Below, piece after piece: positions 9,681 through 20,173 of a stretch of 64,000 nt of DNA. Within the stretch, counting starts at the first letter, position 1. Each line of letters starts with the position of its first letter. The position numbers and the translations under genes were made by a program. Location: the NCBI GenBank assembly GCA_033439255.1, contig CM065882.1, positions 2,232,001-2,296,000 on the forward strand, read 5' to 3'. The notes beneath the pieces are model-generated. The model was not told the DNA's origin, made no database searches, and was given only the letters and a program-made list of their open reading frames with translations. This DNA comes from Hericium rajendrae. Its lineage: Eukaryota > Basidiomycota > Agaricomycetes > Russulales > Hericiaceae.

Positions 9681-11634
9681 TGGGGGGACGTCTCGTTCCG
9701 GGCCTGGGGCCGGTGAAGCTTGCGGAGGGGGCAGGGACGCCCGCGGCGGCTCTGGTTCGTCCTCGATGGTCGGGCGCGGCGGCGCACGGGGCAATCGTGG
9801 AGGGGCTGGTTGGCGGGCAGGCTCTTCCATCCTGCGAGCTCGTTCCAACGCCCGGTTAGCTCTATCACGGCTGGCCGCGGCATTGGGTGGGGGCACAACC
9901 GAGGCGTCCTTCAACTGGTATAACCGCCGTAGCTCGCCCTCCAGGCTCTCGATCCGCGCGTCTGTGGTGAGCTGGTACAACCCTGCCTGGACCTGGGTAT
10001 AGGGGGACGCGGTGGTCTGAGCGTATGCCGGCGCGACGCGATAGCCGTAGGGAGGGAGCCCCGCCCGCGGCGAACTTGCCTGGTGGGTACCGGCTACACC
10101 CATCATAAGCTGACCCGTGGCTCGCTGATTGGGGTTCATACGGTGGTATTCGTCGATCCGTTCGGCCATAGTCGCGCCTGGGGGTCCTTGCGGGAGCAAG
10201 CCCCAGAGGGTAAGACCATCTTGCCTTGGACGTCCTTCTTGCACTTGCCGGCGGCCATGTATTCCCGGGCTGTCATGCATTCGCGCACGAAATGCCCCAC
10301 GTTCCCACAGAAGTTGCACTGATCCGACCCCATTCGCCCGCGCATTGGCGCGCCTTGATTACCTCCGGAGACCATCGGTTGACGCGACGGCTGCTGCGCG
10401 CTCCTCAAGAGGATATCGGCCAGTGACGCTAACTGCTCACTCTTAATCTGGATAGTCGTCCCTGAGCCTGCATCGGCGGTTGATGACGACGCGGTGGCTT
10501 GAGTTGACGACGGTCCACGCAGGTACGGGTCGGGGGTGATGGCAGTGCCATACATGCACCACTCTGCAGCCCTATAGACGTCGTTGATCGGGTGCGGATC
10601 GTCGGGATGGTGATCAGGCTTGGTAAGAGCAAGGCGGTCCTCTACCCGCAGGCGAAGACGTTCGGGGAGCGCCGCCAAAAACCAGCGTTGTTCCTCATAT
10701 CGGAGATGCGGTTCTTGCCTTTCAGGTAGCGCGTGATGACCGTGAACTCGCGCGAGAACGCACCAAGTTCGCCGACGGAACTGAGGGTGGACTCGGCAGT
10801 TCGGTGGACGAGTGACTCCAAATCTTGACGCGAAAAGGTATTCTCCTTAGCCGAGCCCGGGTAGAGTTCGTGGATAGCTTTCTTGAATTCGTCCCAAGTG
10901 CCGGCGGCGTACTTGGCCTCGGACCGCCACAGCTCTTGTGCGTCAACGTCTGAGAGGAGACGGACCGCATGACTCTTTTTCTCCGCGTCATCTGCCACGG
11001 AGGAACGCTGAAAACAAAATTCGAGATCGAGGAAGTAACGGCCCAGCTCGCGGGGGGAGTTGGTGTCAAACTTGGGAGCACCGCTCTCGCCGCGCATAGG
11101 CATGGAGGGGGGCGGCATGACTGGTTGGATACTTGGTGGCCTGGGGAAGGGGAAACGTGCAGGGGCTAGCGGGCTGTGTTGTTGAGTAGGAGAAGGGGGA
11201 CGGGGGGTAGCAGGGAAAGTCGCCTGGTGCGGCGTTGTCCTAGGACCCGCGGTAGCAGAGGGGCCGGCAAGGGGTCGCGGCGCCGGAGTTGGCGATACGG
11301 GTGGAGTAGGAACGATGAAGGAACGCTCGAGCTCGGGAATTTCGAACTCTTCGTCGATGGGAGTAAGGGGACTAGTGGGAGTTGGAACCGGCGGGAAAGG
11401 TGACGGTAGGTCGGGGGAAACTTGCTGAGGGTCCTGAGTCGCAACACGGACTTCTTGTTCGAGGGTACGATCTGGATTCGACCGTGCGCTACTCCTAGTA
11501 CGACGCGGCTCTATTTTGAGTATGGAACCCTCGCGGTGGGCTCCAAAATGATGTGTGGACCCTGGGAATGGAGGCAGCAGCCAAAACCAAAACCAACAGA
11601 GTACCGGGGGGTGCGAGGGGACCAAGTATCTCAA
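9681..11634 (-). CDS. Gag (capsid and zinc-knuckle nucleocapsid)
   Basis: Forms the particle and binds the RNA. A Pro-rich N-terminal segment is followed by a Ty3-type capsid region (RYFLDLEFCFQRS ... WDEFKKAIHELYPGS). A single CCHC knuckle, CNFCGNVGHFVREC, and a coiled, Pro-rich C-terminus follow. The frame shifts at about 10685 (T run, GF-LAALPER) and about 10195. The reading frame is open from a Met at 11634, 85 bp inside the 5' LTR, straight through the primer-binding site. The first Met inside the internal region is at about 11118. The true start is therefore uncertain. If translation begins in the LTR, the first 28 residues are LTR-encoded and hydrophobic. Confidence 0.85.
11530..11545 (-). 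promoter_or_regulatory. Primer-binding site candidate
   Basis: On the minus strand the 5' LTR ends CCACACATCA, then TTT, then TGGAGCCCACCGCGAG. It starts with the TGG expected to pair with a tRNA CCA end. I could not match it to a particular tRNA. Confidence 0.6.
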
Positions 11635-12568
11635 GAGGGGAGCGCCGAGACGTGTAGCTGACGGGTGATCGTACTACGGGTAGGGGAGCAAGGCCGCGGA
11701 GGGCGAGCTTGCTGCGCGCGGGCGACTTCCGACACGGCTCTGCTAGGGACGATGACGGTACGACAAGACTCACGGGTCTTAGGTGATACGGCTTGTAGAT
11801 AACGGCACGGCGACGAGTACGACGAATATGATGAGCGACACGAGAAAGTGAGAAGAGCTACGTCTGAGACGTGCTTAGAGACTGGGGTGAGAACGTCAAA
11901 CGGCGGGCTTTGTGAGATCTGAGCTCTGAGGGGAAAAAGGCAGATTCCGTTCCCATTCTCTAAGTCAGTAGCTACGGTACAAATGGGCAAGGCCGCCTCT
12001 GGCGGCCCGGCGCGACTCCCTACGACAACCTCCCGCTGACCGACCCAATCTCCAATTCCTTCCTGATCCTGCCTGCTCCGGGTCCCTTGGCGAGTGGAGT
12101 CGTTGCGACTCGGCCCGTGCAGGGCAGAGGGCGTGCGCGTGGTACGAACGAATCAAAGGTGCCGCCTTACAACGTCGCCCGGGGCGTGCGTCGGGAACGG
12201 CGGGCACGTCGAGCTTGAATGGCTGGGATGACATCAGTAGCGCACTGTCGCGGGCGCCGCTCGTGATCCGGGGGCGTGTGGGCGTTCGAGGGCGCGTTGA
12301 TTGAGCCGGCTGGTTCTCTGGGCGCGCTTCTGTTCCTGTGCCGCTGACTCGTCCGGCCGGTTGATCTCCTGCCCGTTCGGTGCATCGGACCACGGGACGC
12401 CGGCTTTAGTCCAACCCGGTCGGTCCCGAACCCGTGGGGGCGCTTGTCCTGTGCGGGGAGCAACGTCACGGTGGGCGGACTTGGTGCGGCTGAGGTGAAG
12501 TGAAGCGGGACGGGCAAGGAGGCGGGGAGTGGGCAATGCCGTTGCAAGGCGCGCTAAAGGGCGCATCA
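11549..12568 (-). repeat. Right LTR (5' LTR in element orientation)
   Basis: 1020 bp, TGATG...CATCA. It differs from the left copy by A at 11576, 11807 and 12468 and by one extra G at about 12182. It should contain the promoter for gag-pol. I see no clear TATA box on the minus strand. Confidence 0.95.
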
Positions 12569-12572
12569 GCGC
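12569..12572. repeat. Target-site duplication, right copy (GCGC)
   Basis: Directly follows the CATCA end of the right LTR and matches 414-417. Confidence 0.75.
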
Positions 12573-15083
12573 TGGGCCACGACTTCGTCCTTCGGCGGAA
12601 CATTCGCGTGGCTATCGCTCGCTTGCCGGAGCCACCGGAATTTATAGCATCGGCCGAGGGCTCCCACCATCTCCGCCTCGTCGACCACATTGCCAAGCTG
12701 TGGAACTCGCTTCTCGACATGCGACAACGCCGCGGTCACAACACCACTGGTCTGATTCGCCTCCCTCACTTCCCGAGTGTCGCGGCGAGTGGCAAGTCCT
12801 TTGGGGTTGTCAGATCTTTTGACACCGAATCGTACGGAGGCCTGCTCAACACAAACGAAGATGACCTGGAAGTGGACTTGATGGACATGATTGACCAGAG
12901 TGAGATTGACATCCAATCAGTAAGCAGCCAGCTGCAAATCGAGCCGGATCTTTTTCTTCGCGAGGGTGCAGCCTCAGTAGGCACCATCATCAAGAATGCC
13001 GTCGCTGCCCAATCTGGCGCAGCGCCAAGCGTGTCGCCTTCATGCACGTTCCCCATCACCGTCATCGACCCGGCACTCCTCGACGTACACCAACCATTGA
13101 CGTCCAACTTTCCAAGCGCATACATCTCGGCACCCGTCGACTCGGAGGATGCGCCGACGCTCGGAGAAAGTTCCCAGAGTAGGAAGCACGCTGGCGCTGG
13201 GTCGTCTTCACGTGAGGGCACCGACTCGAGCGATGTGGTGGTGAGTGCCGCTCTGTGCTGCTGCTCTGTGCTGCCACTTCTGGCGCGGTGCTGACTTTTC
13301 CTGCTGCCAGGACCTGACTCTCGACGATGAGTGCGAGCGTGAAGCCCGACTCGTCAAGCGCTTGGGGAAGCAGCCGCTTCGCGATGCTCCTGCTGAAGCC
13401 CATCTGAAGAGGAACAGGGCCGAGGATGCTGGAGCCCAGGCTGAGCATGGACAACAGCCGGTCAAGAAAGCCCGCTTCGCTGAGAGCGAGGCTGTCAACA
13501 TCCGGGTACGTTGTGCCCTGTCCTTGAACCTCATTCATGCGTTGAGATTCGATGTCCCAGCAATCGACCATCGTCGTGCGGGGCACGCAGCTCGGGCGCA
13601 CCGCTGGTGCCAGCGGTGCCGTCGACGACTTCTTCAAGTGCTACAAGCCACCCTCGCAAGGGCGACCAGCCACCAGCGCGGCACCATCCAACTGCAAGTC
13701 CCCGCTGCCGACCACGCAAGGCCCGACCGCGTCCCCCGGTGCTGCTTCGCCCGTCAGCACTCCAGCCCATGCAGATGCCACCAACGAACCTGCAGCAGCA
13801 CCCGCCCACAGCGCGCAAGCAGGAGCGGCACGCAATGGTGCACCCACATGCACGCAGAGAGGTGCCGCACGCGCACGCAACGGCGCTGCCACAAGTGTGC
13901 CAAGGGGTGCCGCATGCACACGTAACGGCGCCGCTTCAAGCGCACAGAGCGGAACAGCAGGCAATGGCGCCGCCCCATCGTCATCACCAGCGAACATGGC
14001 ACTGCCCCCTGCGGCTGCGCAAACAGCATCCCTCATGTCCCCGCTCCCCCTTCCGTCATCGCCGGCAGGTCTCACACGCACGGAGCGCATGTGGTCGTTC
14101 CTGTCAGCGATGGATGCACACTTGATGGTCATCGAGCGCGGCACGGAGTACCTCGTCTTCATGGAGGTACGCGAAGTGCAACAATGGTCGATGGCCTCAA
14201 TGACGCCACGCAAGTGGGTGGTCGCGACGCAAATCTACAACGAGAAGCTGCACGAGAAGTACAACAAGTACAACCTCCTGCCGCCGGTCTTAAAGCACCC
14301 TCGCGCGCTCGTGGATCACCTCGATGAAGTCGAGGACAAGATCATCGCTCGCATCCTCAAGGATGACTACATGAGCCGGCCCATTGATGGTGAGGGTTTC
14401 CGATCTTTCTTCTTATTGAGTTGTTGCTAAGCCCTTCCCTCACCAATGCAGGCCGAGAGCCCACGGATATCTTCTGGAGAAGGCACTGCCATGCAGTGCC
14501 GGGTTTGCTCAGAGATGGTGCAACACCCAAGGTACGTCGTCGCCCGACCTTTTGCAATGCATTTTCAGCTGACGCTGTGCATCACACGCTGCAGCACCGG
14601 CCGCCGAAATGCGGGCGCTGCCGCATCCTCAAGTACACGACCGGTGTCCGCGGCGCCTCGAACCACCGGCGCGACTGCTGTTCGGACGGTGTGCGCTCGC
14701 GCATCGAAGGCGACAAGCTGCCGCCGTGGCCGCAGCCCCCGGGCATCTTCGAGAATGGCACCACATTCAGTGTGCCTGCTTTCTTCAATGCCATATGCAA
14801 GCTGTACGACCACACCGTGCTGCACCGGGTGCACGCCGTCGAGTTCCCGCTCGAGTACCAGGCCTTCATGGTCTTCCTCATGGACCGTCTGATCATCCGC
14901 GACGACGGCGCCGTGCTCTTCCCACTGTACGAGCACACCACAAATATCAAGCCCGAGCCCCAGCAGCTGCCGCCGGGCCTGCTCGTCGAGTTCTCAGGCG
15001 CAAGGTGCCTCAAGGTGCCGCAGTTGTCGCACGACATCGGTCCCGTCGCTCGCCCTGTAGCGAGCTACCTCTCGGTGCCACGA

Positions 15084-15260
15084 CCGGCGGCGACAGACAC
15101 GGCAGCGACAAACATGACGGTGACAGACACGGCAGCGACAAACACGACGGCGACGGAAACGGCAGCGACTGACAGGGTGGCGACGGATGCGAACACGGCG
15201 ACGGACGCGGCGACGAGCGCACCAGCAGCGACAGACGAGGCGGCGATGGCAGGCGGGGCG
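15084..15260 (+). repeat. In-frame Thr/Ala minisatellite
   Basis: Degenerate units around GACGGCAGCGACA encode TDTAATN-, TVTDTAATN- and TATETAATD-like repeats at the C-terminus of the split gene. Similar GACGGACGCGGCGGC sequence continues beyond the stop to about 15360. Confidence 0.7.
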
Positions 15261-15284
15261 TCCACGTCGTCACAAGCCACTTGA

Positions 15285-16149
15285 GATGCCGGCGAGGGTG
15301 ACGGACGCGGCGGCGACGACAGCAGCAGCGACGGACGAGGCGGCGACTGCGACAGAGCACCGGGGCGTCCACATCGTCGCAAGCCGGTCGAGATGTCGTG
15401 TGTCGCGCGCTCGCCCGCCGTGCGCCGTGCGGTCTTGTCTTCACCTTCAGTTTTCTTCGAGCCCCGAGTCCGCGAGGGGTTCTTGCTTTTCATGCCATGC
15501 CATCCATTATGATTCACTTGTACTTACACTATCTACTTAATGCCTAATACATCCACCCATCGTGCACCCTTACCCGAGTTGAGCCAGCGAGCCGGCGGAC
15601 GCGAGCGCGAACAAGAACGACGAGCAAGAACGACGTCGCCGCCGCCGCCCCGTTCCCAGCGCGCGCGCGCGAGCGACCGAGCGTGGACCAGTGTCCCCCT
15701 TTCGACTTAGCGAAAATCTGGCGTCGGTCCCTGCGGCTGACGGAAAAGAAAAAAAAAGGTCACGTGCCGGGCTCCACGGAAATCGGTCTCTGGTCGCAAT
15801 CGGTCGCATCGGTCGCGTTTGGTCCCGCCTCGCGCGGTCGCAACTGGTCGACCGTTTGGCCCCTTGCTATGACGGTGTAGCTGGCTATTGCTTCGCGCGC
15901 TTATCCGCCATTCCCCTGCTCCTCCTCGCTTTCTGGTTCAGCATTTCGTACAGGGTCTGTCGCTAACAATATTCCCCCATGGCACGAATTCCACCTAGTC
16001 CAGGATGAAACGCAGTCAGATCAGGGTCTCGTATGGATGAGACCGTTCCGGCGATGACGTCGGAGTGGATGCAGATTCCCCACTTTTGAACCCGAGCGCG
16101 TCCTTATATTTCCAGACAGCAATTCAAGTGACTACCACCACGAACGCCC
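15285..16149. other. Spacer upstream of the molybdoenzyme gene
   Basis: 865 bp. No gene is seen. It contains GC-rich repeat debris to 15360, a CACGTG box near 15760, several GGTCGCA/GGTCGCG copies at 15780-15850, and a final 150 bp that should hold the promoter of the next gene. Confidence 0.5.
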
Positions 16150-17503
16150 ATGGTCACACAAGACGACCACATCTCTCGTTCCCTGCGCATCAAGCAGCGG
16201 GACCCGCTCAACGCCGAACCCGACGTAGCAGAGCTCGTCGAGTTCCCCATCACGCCCGAAAGCCTCATCTACACTCGGAATCACAGTACGTCCACCCACC
16301 TCTCCGCCATGCGTTTCTCAGTCTTGGCCGCAGGTGTCATCAACCAGTTCGACCCGACGACCTTCACGCTCCGTGTCGACGGCGAGGTCGCGCGGACCCT
16401 GCAGTTCACGCTGCACGACCTCATGCACGCCTTCGCACAAAGACACGTCGTCGCCGCGATGCAGGTACTTATCCCCTTCCCGTCGTCCGCTTGCGCGACC
16501 GATCGCTGACCTCGCCAGTGTGCAGGAAACCGGCGCAAGGCCATGGTCGACCGGCAGGGGAAGCCTGTGGAGGGCATCATGTGGGGCGAGGGCGTCGTCG
16601 CGAACGTCCGCTGGACGGGCGTCGCGCTGCGCGACGTACTCCTGCGCGCGGGCGTCATTCAGGCAGAGGGAGCGCCCGCCATGCATTCATGCTTCAGCTC
16701 GCATGCCGCGGCGTGCGAGGACGACGAGTTCTTCGGCGGCTCCATCGCGCTCAACACCGTGCTTGACGAGGAAAGCGACGTGCTGATCGCGTTCGCGGTG
16801 CGTCCCTTCCCTTCTTTTCCTCCCAGAATGGGGACTGTTCCTGCGTGGTGCTCATGGGGTGCGTTCATGGCCGCAGATGAACGGGCACCCGCTGCCTGCG
16901 AGTCACGGGTTCCCCTTCCGGATAGTCGTCCCCGGCTTCTCAGGCGTGCGCTGGGTAAAATGGGTAGACCGCATCACCGTCTCGCACGCCGAATCCCCCA
17001 ACTTCTATCAGCAGCAGGACTACAAGATCCTCCCCGCCTCCGTGCGCCCCCTCCGCTTCCCCCCACACGCTCTCTCATCCCTCTCCAGGTACAGACACAC
17101 GCGCAAGCGACCGCCGAGGCATGGTGGGCGCGCATGCCCCCGCTGCAATCGAGCCCCCTCAACTCCGCCATCGCCTCCGCGCGCGTGCTGCCCTCCGCGC
17201 CCGCGCCGACCGCCTTCGCGAAGGGCTACGCCGTGCGCGGGCCCGGCGGGCAGGTGCGTAGTGTCGCGCTGAGCGCGGACCGCGGGCGCTCGTGGGCGCC
17301 CGCGCACATCACGTACCAAGAGGGCCGCTGGAGCTGGACGCTGTGGGAGGCTGCGCTCGTCGTGCCGCCGCCGGGCTGGGGGCAAGCTTGTGCTGTGGAG
17401 CCGCGCGACGGACGAGAGTGGGGTCGAGCAGATGCCGGAGTGTGACTGGAATTTGCGGGGGATGGCATATTCCGCCGTGGGGGAGTACACGATTGAGCTG
17501 TGA
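16150..17503 (+). CDS. Sulfite oxidase-type molybdopterin oxidoreductase
   Basis: Predicted to oxidise sulfite to sulfate using a molybdenum cofactor. Five exons, with introns at 16286-16333, 16465-16518, 16798-16876 and 17042-17088. The cofactor-binding signature CAGNRR (the Cys that ligates molybdenum in this family) opens exon 3. [16 protein letters not shown] and [20 protein letters not shown] follow, then the C-terminal dimerisation domain ([34 protein letters not shown]). There is no N-terminal cytochrome b5 domain, so this is the short form found in fungi and plants. Near 17383 a run of five G shifts the frame. With four G the protein continues through [15 protein letters not shown] to the stop at 17501. 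No clear mitochondrial presequence or peroxisomal SKL end is seen. Confidence 0.88.
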
Positions 17504-18067
17504 GCGCGATGCGTTGAGGGGATGGGTTCATGTAATGAGGCCAGGTTGGTGTCCCGCGGAACGTGCGTGGATCTGCTAGCGTAGTGTACTTTTACGGGTG
17601 TGATGATATCCATACTCATGTTTCATTAACAGTACAGTTAAATACAGCGTGATGTGGAGCAAAGCGCAGCGAGAGCGAGCCCAAGAGAAGGACGTGCATG
17701 TCCGGTATCGAATGCGTGGGATATAGATAAGCAGAGTGCATGAGGCCAAGAATGAAAACGGGAGGCATGGAATCGAGACATGAGAGTGCAAGACGAAATG
17801 ATGCGATCGTGAGTAGGCGCAGACCGGATGCCTATGGCGAATAGAGACCCTTGGCTTACACCTCCAGTGCATTATCCGTGCGGTCGATCTATGCCATAGA
17901 TCGATGACCGCACGGAAAGCATGCGGCTCTCAAGCCCCCGATCTGACATCGCAACAAGCCACGAGCGTGGGGTATACGGGGTGGTCCTATAAGAACCCAT
18001 TAGCATCCGCTCATAGAAAGGACAGGACCTTCCTATCACACTCACTTTTAGCTTCGACGAAGCAACC
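17504..18067. other. Convergent 3' intergenic region
   Basis: 564 bp between the stops of two converging genes. It holds the hairpin at 17876-17915 and nothing else convincing. Confidence 0.5.
17876..17915. repeat. Long palindrome between convergent genes
   Basis: Outer arms CCGTGCGGTC / GACCGCACGG and inner arms GATCTATG / CATAGATC around a single C, with a 3-base bulge between the arms on one side. It can fold into an 18 bp-stem hairpin. Confidence 0.75.
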
Positions 18068-19783
18068 CTACAAAAGCTCCTTCACGCTCTCCAACAGCAC
18101 CTTCGGCTTCAGCAGCAACGTGGTGTCCAACACGCCCTTACTCCGCTCCGCCTCCTTCAAATGCTGCTGCTCCGCATCGTCCTCCTTCCGCTTCTTCACC
18201 ACCTTCAGCCCAAACTCGACCGTGCACAGCACAGCACGCGCGCCGTCTCCGTCCCATACCCCGCATACAGATTCTCCATCGTCGCGCCATCGAACATCTT
18301 CCCCCACACGCGGCCCTCGTCCTTCCACTCGCCCTTGCCCTTGAGCAGGTCCGGCCGCACGAGCGGGCGCGCCAGCGGGCGCTCGACGACGATCTCGAAC
18401 CAGCTGCTCTTCACGCCCTCCTTCATCGCCCGTGCGAGCGCCTCCGCGCGCTCCGCGATGCGCATCACCGCGTCGCCGAAGCGCGCGCGCAGCGGCTCGC
18501 GGTGGATGCCCTGCTCGTCCGTGCAGCCCGCGACGGCGAGCACGGCGAGCAGCCCGCGGACGTTCGTGCGCGCGCTGCCGGCCGCTGCGTCGCTCGCGGG
18601 CGGCGGGAGCGCGTACGTCTGCGAGGCGGGCGTGTTGTTGAGCGTGCTGTTTGGCGTCGGGTATGGCGGCGGCGAGACGGGCGACGCCAGCGAGGAGGTC
18701 GAGGACGAGCCGGGGTAGGCGGGCGCGGGGCCGGGGTAGGCCGCGAGCACGCTGCGCGCGTGCGCGTGGGTGAGTGCGCGCCATTGCGATGTCATCGGGA
18801 GCGGTTCTGGTGAGTTGGTCAGCATTGGCCCTGCTGACGACAAGAACGTGCCTACCGGAAAGCTGCATCTCGCGGAACACCTCCGTCAGGAATCGGTCCG
18901 CCTCGGTCGGGGCGCCGAAGCAGAACGAGCTGAGGATCTCGCGGCAGCACCACACCTCCCAGGCCTGCACCGCCAGCTGCACGACGGTCGGATCGGCCTC
19001 GTGGTCGCCCTCGCGCAGCAGCTCGAGCATGCCGTCGCCAATCGAGTTCCGCAGGATCTCAAAGTCCGACTCCTTCGACAAATCGGCGCTCCGTCTGCTT
19101 AGCGGGAACTCCTCGCTGACGGCTGCGGCGAGCTGCATGATCTCCGTGTTCAGGTCCTGCACGGCCTGGAGGATCTGCGAGCCCGTGAATTCGTCCGTCT
19201 TGTCGAGGAAGGACTTGAGCGCGGCGAGCTCCTCGTTGTGCGTGCCCGCGGGGCGCAGCGACGCGGCGAGATTCGCGTAGGACGCGCGTAGCTGGTCGAG
19301 CTCGCCGTGCTGCGTCTGGCGCGCGGTCTGTGCCTGCGAGAGCTCGCCCTCGAGCTTGCTCTTCTGGGACAGTAGATGGCTGTTGCTTGAGCGCTGATGC
19401 TCGAGCTCAAACTTGGTGGAGGATACGTCGGACTGGAGGTGCTCCAACTGGCGCTGGAGCGAGACGACCTGGGACTGCAGGCGTTGGTTGAGCAGCTCGA
19501 GCTCTTTGATGCGCTGAGCCTGCTCGTTCTCGATGCTCTTGCGGCCCTCATTCCCTCTACCCTGTCCTTTGTCATTGTTGTTGTTATTGCTGCTGCCGTC
19601 CATAATGCGCAGTGGCATCCGATCATGACGCTGCCCTGAGGCCCGGGCGTTCGTGGTGGGGTTGGTGGTGGGTAAACGGTACAGCTCGTCGTCGTAGTCG
19701 GACTCTGGGTAGTCCTGGTCGAAATCGTTGTATATGCGGACGGATGGCAAATATTGGGATATAAGGCTCCAGAACGCGTTCAT
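18068..19783 (-). CDS. Coiled-coil family protein (paralogue of the gene at 46868)
   Basis: Function unknown. Start at 19783 (MNAFWSLISQYLPSV) is preferred. An upstream Met at 19858 is in frame. An acidic, disordered N-terminus with an Asn run is followed by about 130 residues of coiled coil (RIKELELLNQRLQSQVVSL...). The conserved module follows: FLDKTDEFTGSQILQAVQDLNTE, then REILSSFCFGAP. A phase-1 intron lies near 18863-18813. Exon 2 gives SQWRALTHAHARSVL, a Pro/Ser insert, SSWFEIVVERP and YAGYGTE. Near 18240 the frame shifts before LCTVEFGLKVVKK, and the end is LLKPKVLLESVKELL. The same module order and the same intron position and phase occur in the second gene, so the two arose by duplication. 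It is divergent to the small gene at 20174. Confidence 0.75.
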   Translation of the reverse strand: MNAFWSLISQYLPSVRIYNDFDQDYPESDYDDELYRLPTTNPTTNARASGQRHDRMPLRIMDGSSNNNNNDKGQGRGNEGRKSIENEQAQRIKELELLNQRLQSQVVSLQRQLEHLQSDVSSTKFELEHQRSSNSHLLSQKSKLEGELSQAQTARQTQHGELDQLRASYANLAASLRPAGTHNEELAALKSFLDKTDEFTGSQILQAVQDLNTEIMQLAAAVSEEFPLSRRSADLSKESDFEILRNSIGDGMLELLREGDHEADPTVVQLAVQAWEVWCCREILSSFCFGAPTEADRFLTEVFREMQLSGRHVLVVSRANADQLTRTAPDDIAMARTHPRARAQRARGLPRPRARLPRLVLDLLAGVARLAAAIPDAKQHAQQHARLADVRAPAARERRSGRQRAHERPRAARRARRRGLHGRAGHPPRAAARALRRRGDAHRGARGGARTGDEGGREEQLVRDRRRAPAGAPARAAGPAQGQGRVEGRGPRVGEDVRWRDDGESVCGVWDGDGARAVLCTVEFGLKVVKKRKEDDAEQQHLKEAERSKGVLDTTLLLKPKVLLESVKELL

Positions 19784-20173
19784 CGTCAAATGCTCGTGGA
19801 AAAAGCCTAAAAATGTGGAACCGACGGTCCGGGGCGCATGGATTGATCTGGACGTCACGAAGAACAGCGCGGGAGTCGACGGCGATGATGGCGACTGGTT
19901 AGGCGAGAACGGAAGGGGTATGAATGTGCGTCAGCGCTATCGGGAGATAGGGAGATAAGTAAGTCAAGAGAGGAGAGTGCGATTCATGGGTGGGCAAGAC
20001 GAAGGGAAGAGTGGATAAAGCGTGCTGGCCGCATGTCCAACGCCGCGTGTCCAACACAAAACACTCTGCCCGTGCGAATCACGCGCCTTTTTCTTCTTCA
20101 ACCGCAGGCCTGCTATATCCAGCTTCCTCTCCTCCCTGCACACTGATCATCCATCGACAAAGCAAGGTCCGCA
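19784..20173. promoter_or_regulatory. Shared promoter region of two divergent genes
   Basis: 390 bp between the starts at 19783 (minus) and 20174 (plus). A pyrimidine-rich stretch with TATATCC at about 20113 precedes the plus-strand gene. Confidence 0.45.

Larger units (their letters stand above)
418..12568 (-). mobile_element. Ty3/gypsy LTR retrotransposon with antisense accessory gene module
   Basis: A complete element of 12151 bp. It has two LTRs (418-1436 and 11549-12568), a primer-binding-site-like motif inside the right LTR, a purine tract beside the left LTR, and Gag, protease, RT/RNase H and integrase on the minus strand in the Ty3/gypsy order (integrase last). The LTRs differ by three substitutions and a one-base indel over about 1020 bp, which points to a recent insertion. 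The pol reading frame shifts at about 10685, 10195, 9680, 8640 and 6605. Because similar one-base losses occur in essential host genes of this window, these may be sequence errors. An extra 3.5 kb module (about 1456-4907) with plus-strand genes lies between pol and the 3' LTR. The insertion lies inside a host exon. Confidence 0.93.
12569..15284 (+). pseudogene. 3' half of the split host gene (transposase-like or zinc-binding, unnamed)
   Basis: Exons 12569-13240, 13311-13505, 13561-14389, 14452-14531 and 14595-15284, joined by GT..AG introns of 55-70 bp, all in frame. The region continues the left half with GHDFVLRRNIRVA, then an acidic linker, a nuclear-signal-like KKARF, and an Ala/Thr/Pro-rich region with repeated RNGAA. 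A conserved-looking block TRTERMWSFLSAMDAHL...WVVATQIYNEKL comes next. The last exon has a probable zinc site (CGRCRILKYTTGVRGASNH..CC) and a globular domain ending before a Thr/Ala repeat tail. The left half suggests a relative of a DNA-transposon protein, but this part was not recognised. It lacks its own start after the insertion, so any product would need a promoter in the LTR. Confidence 0.7.

Noticed and set aside
418-12568. Repeat-induced point mutation of the element
   Set aside because: Only three LTR differences and no TA/CA enrichment; RIP would give far more C to T changes.
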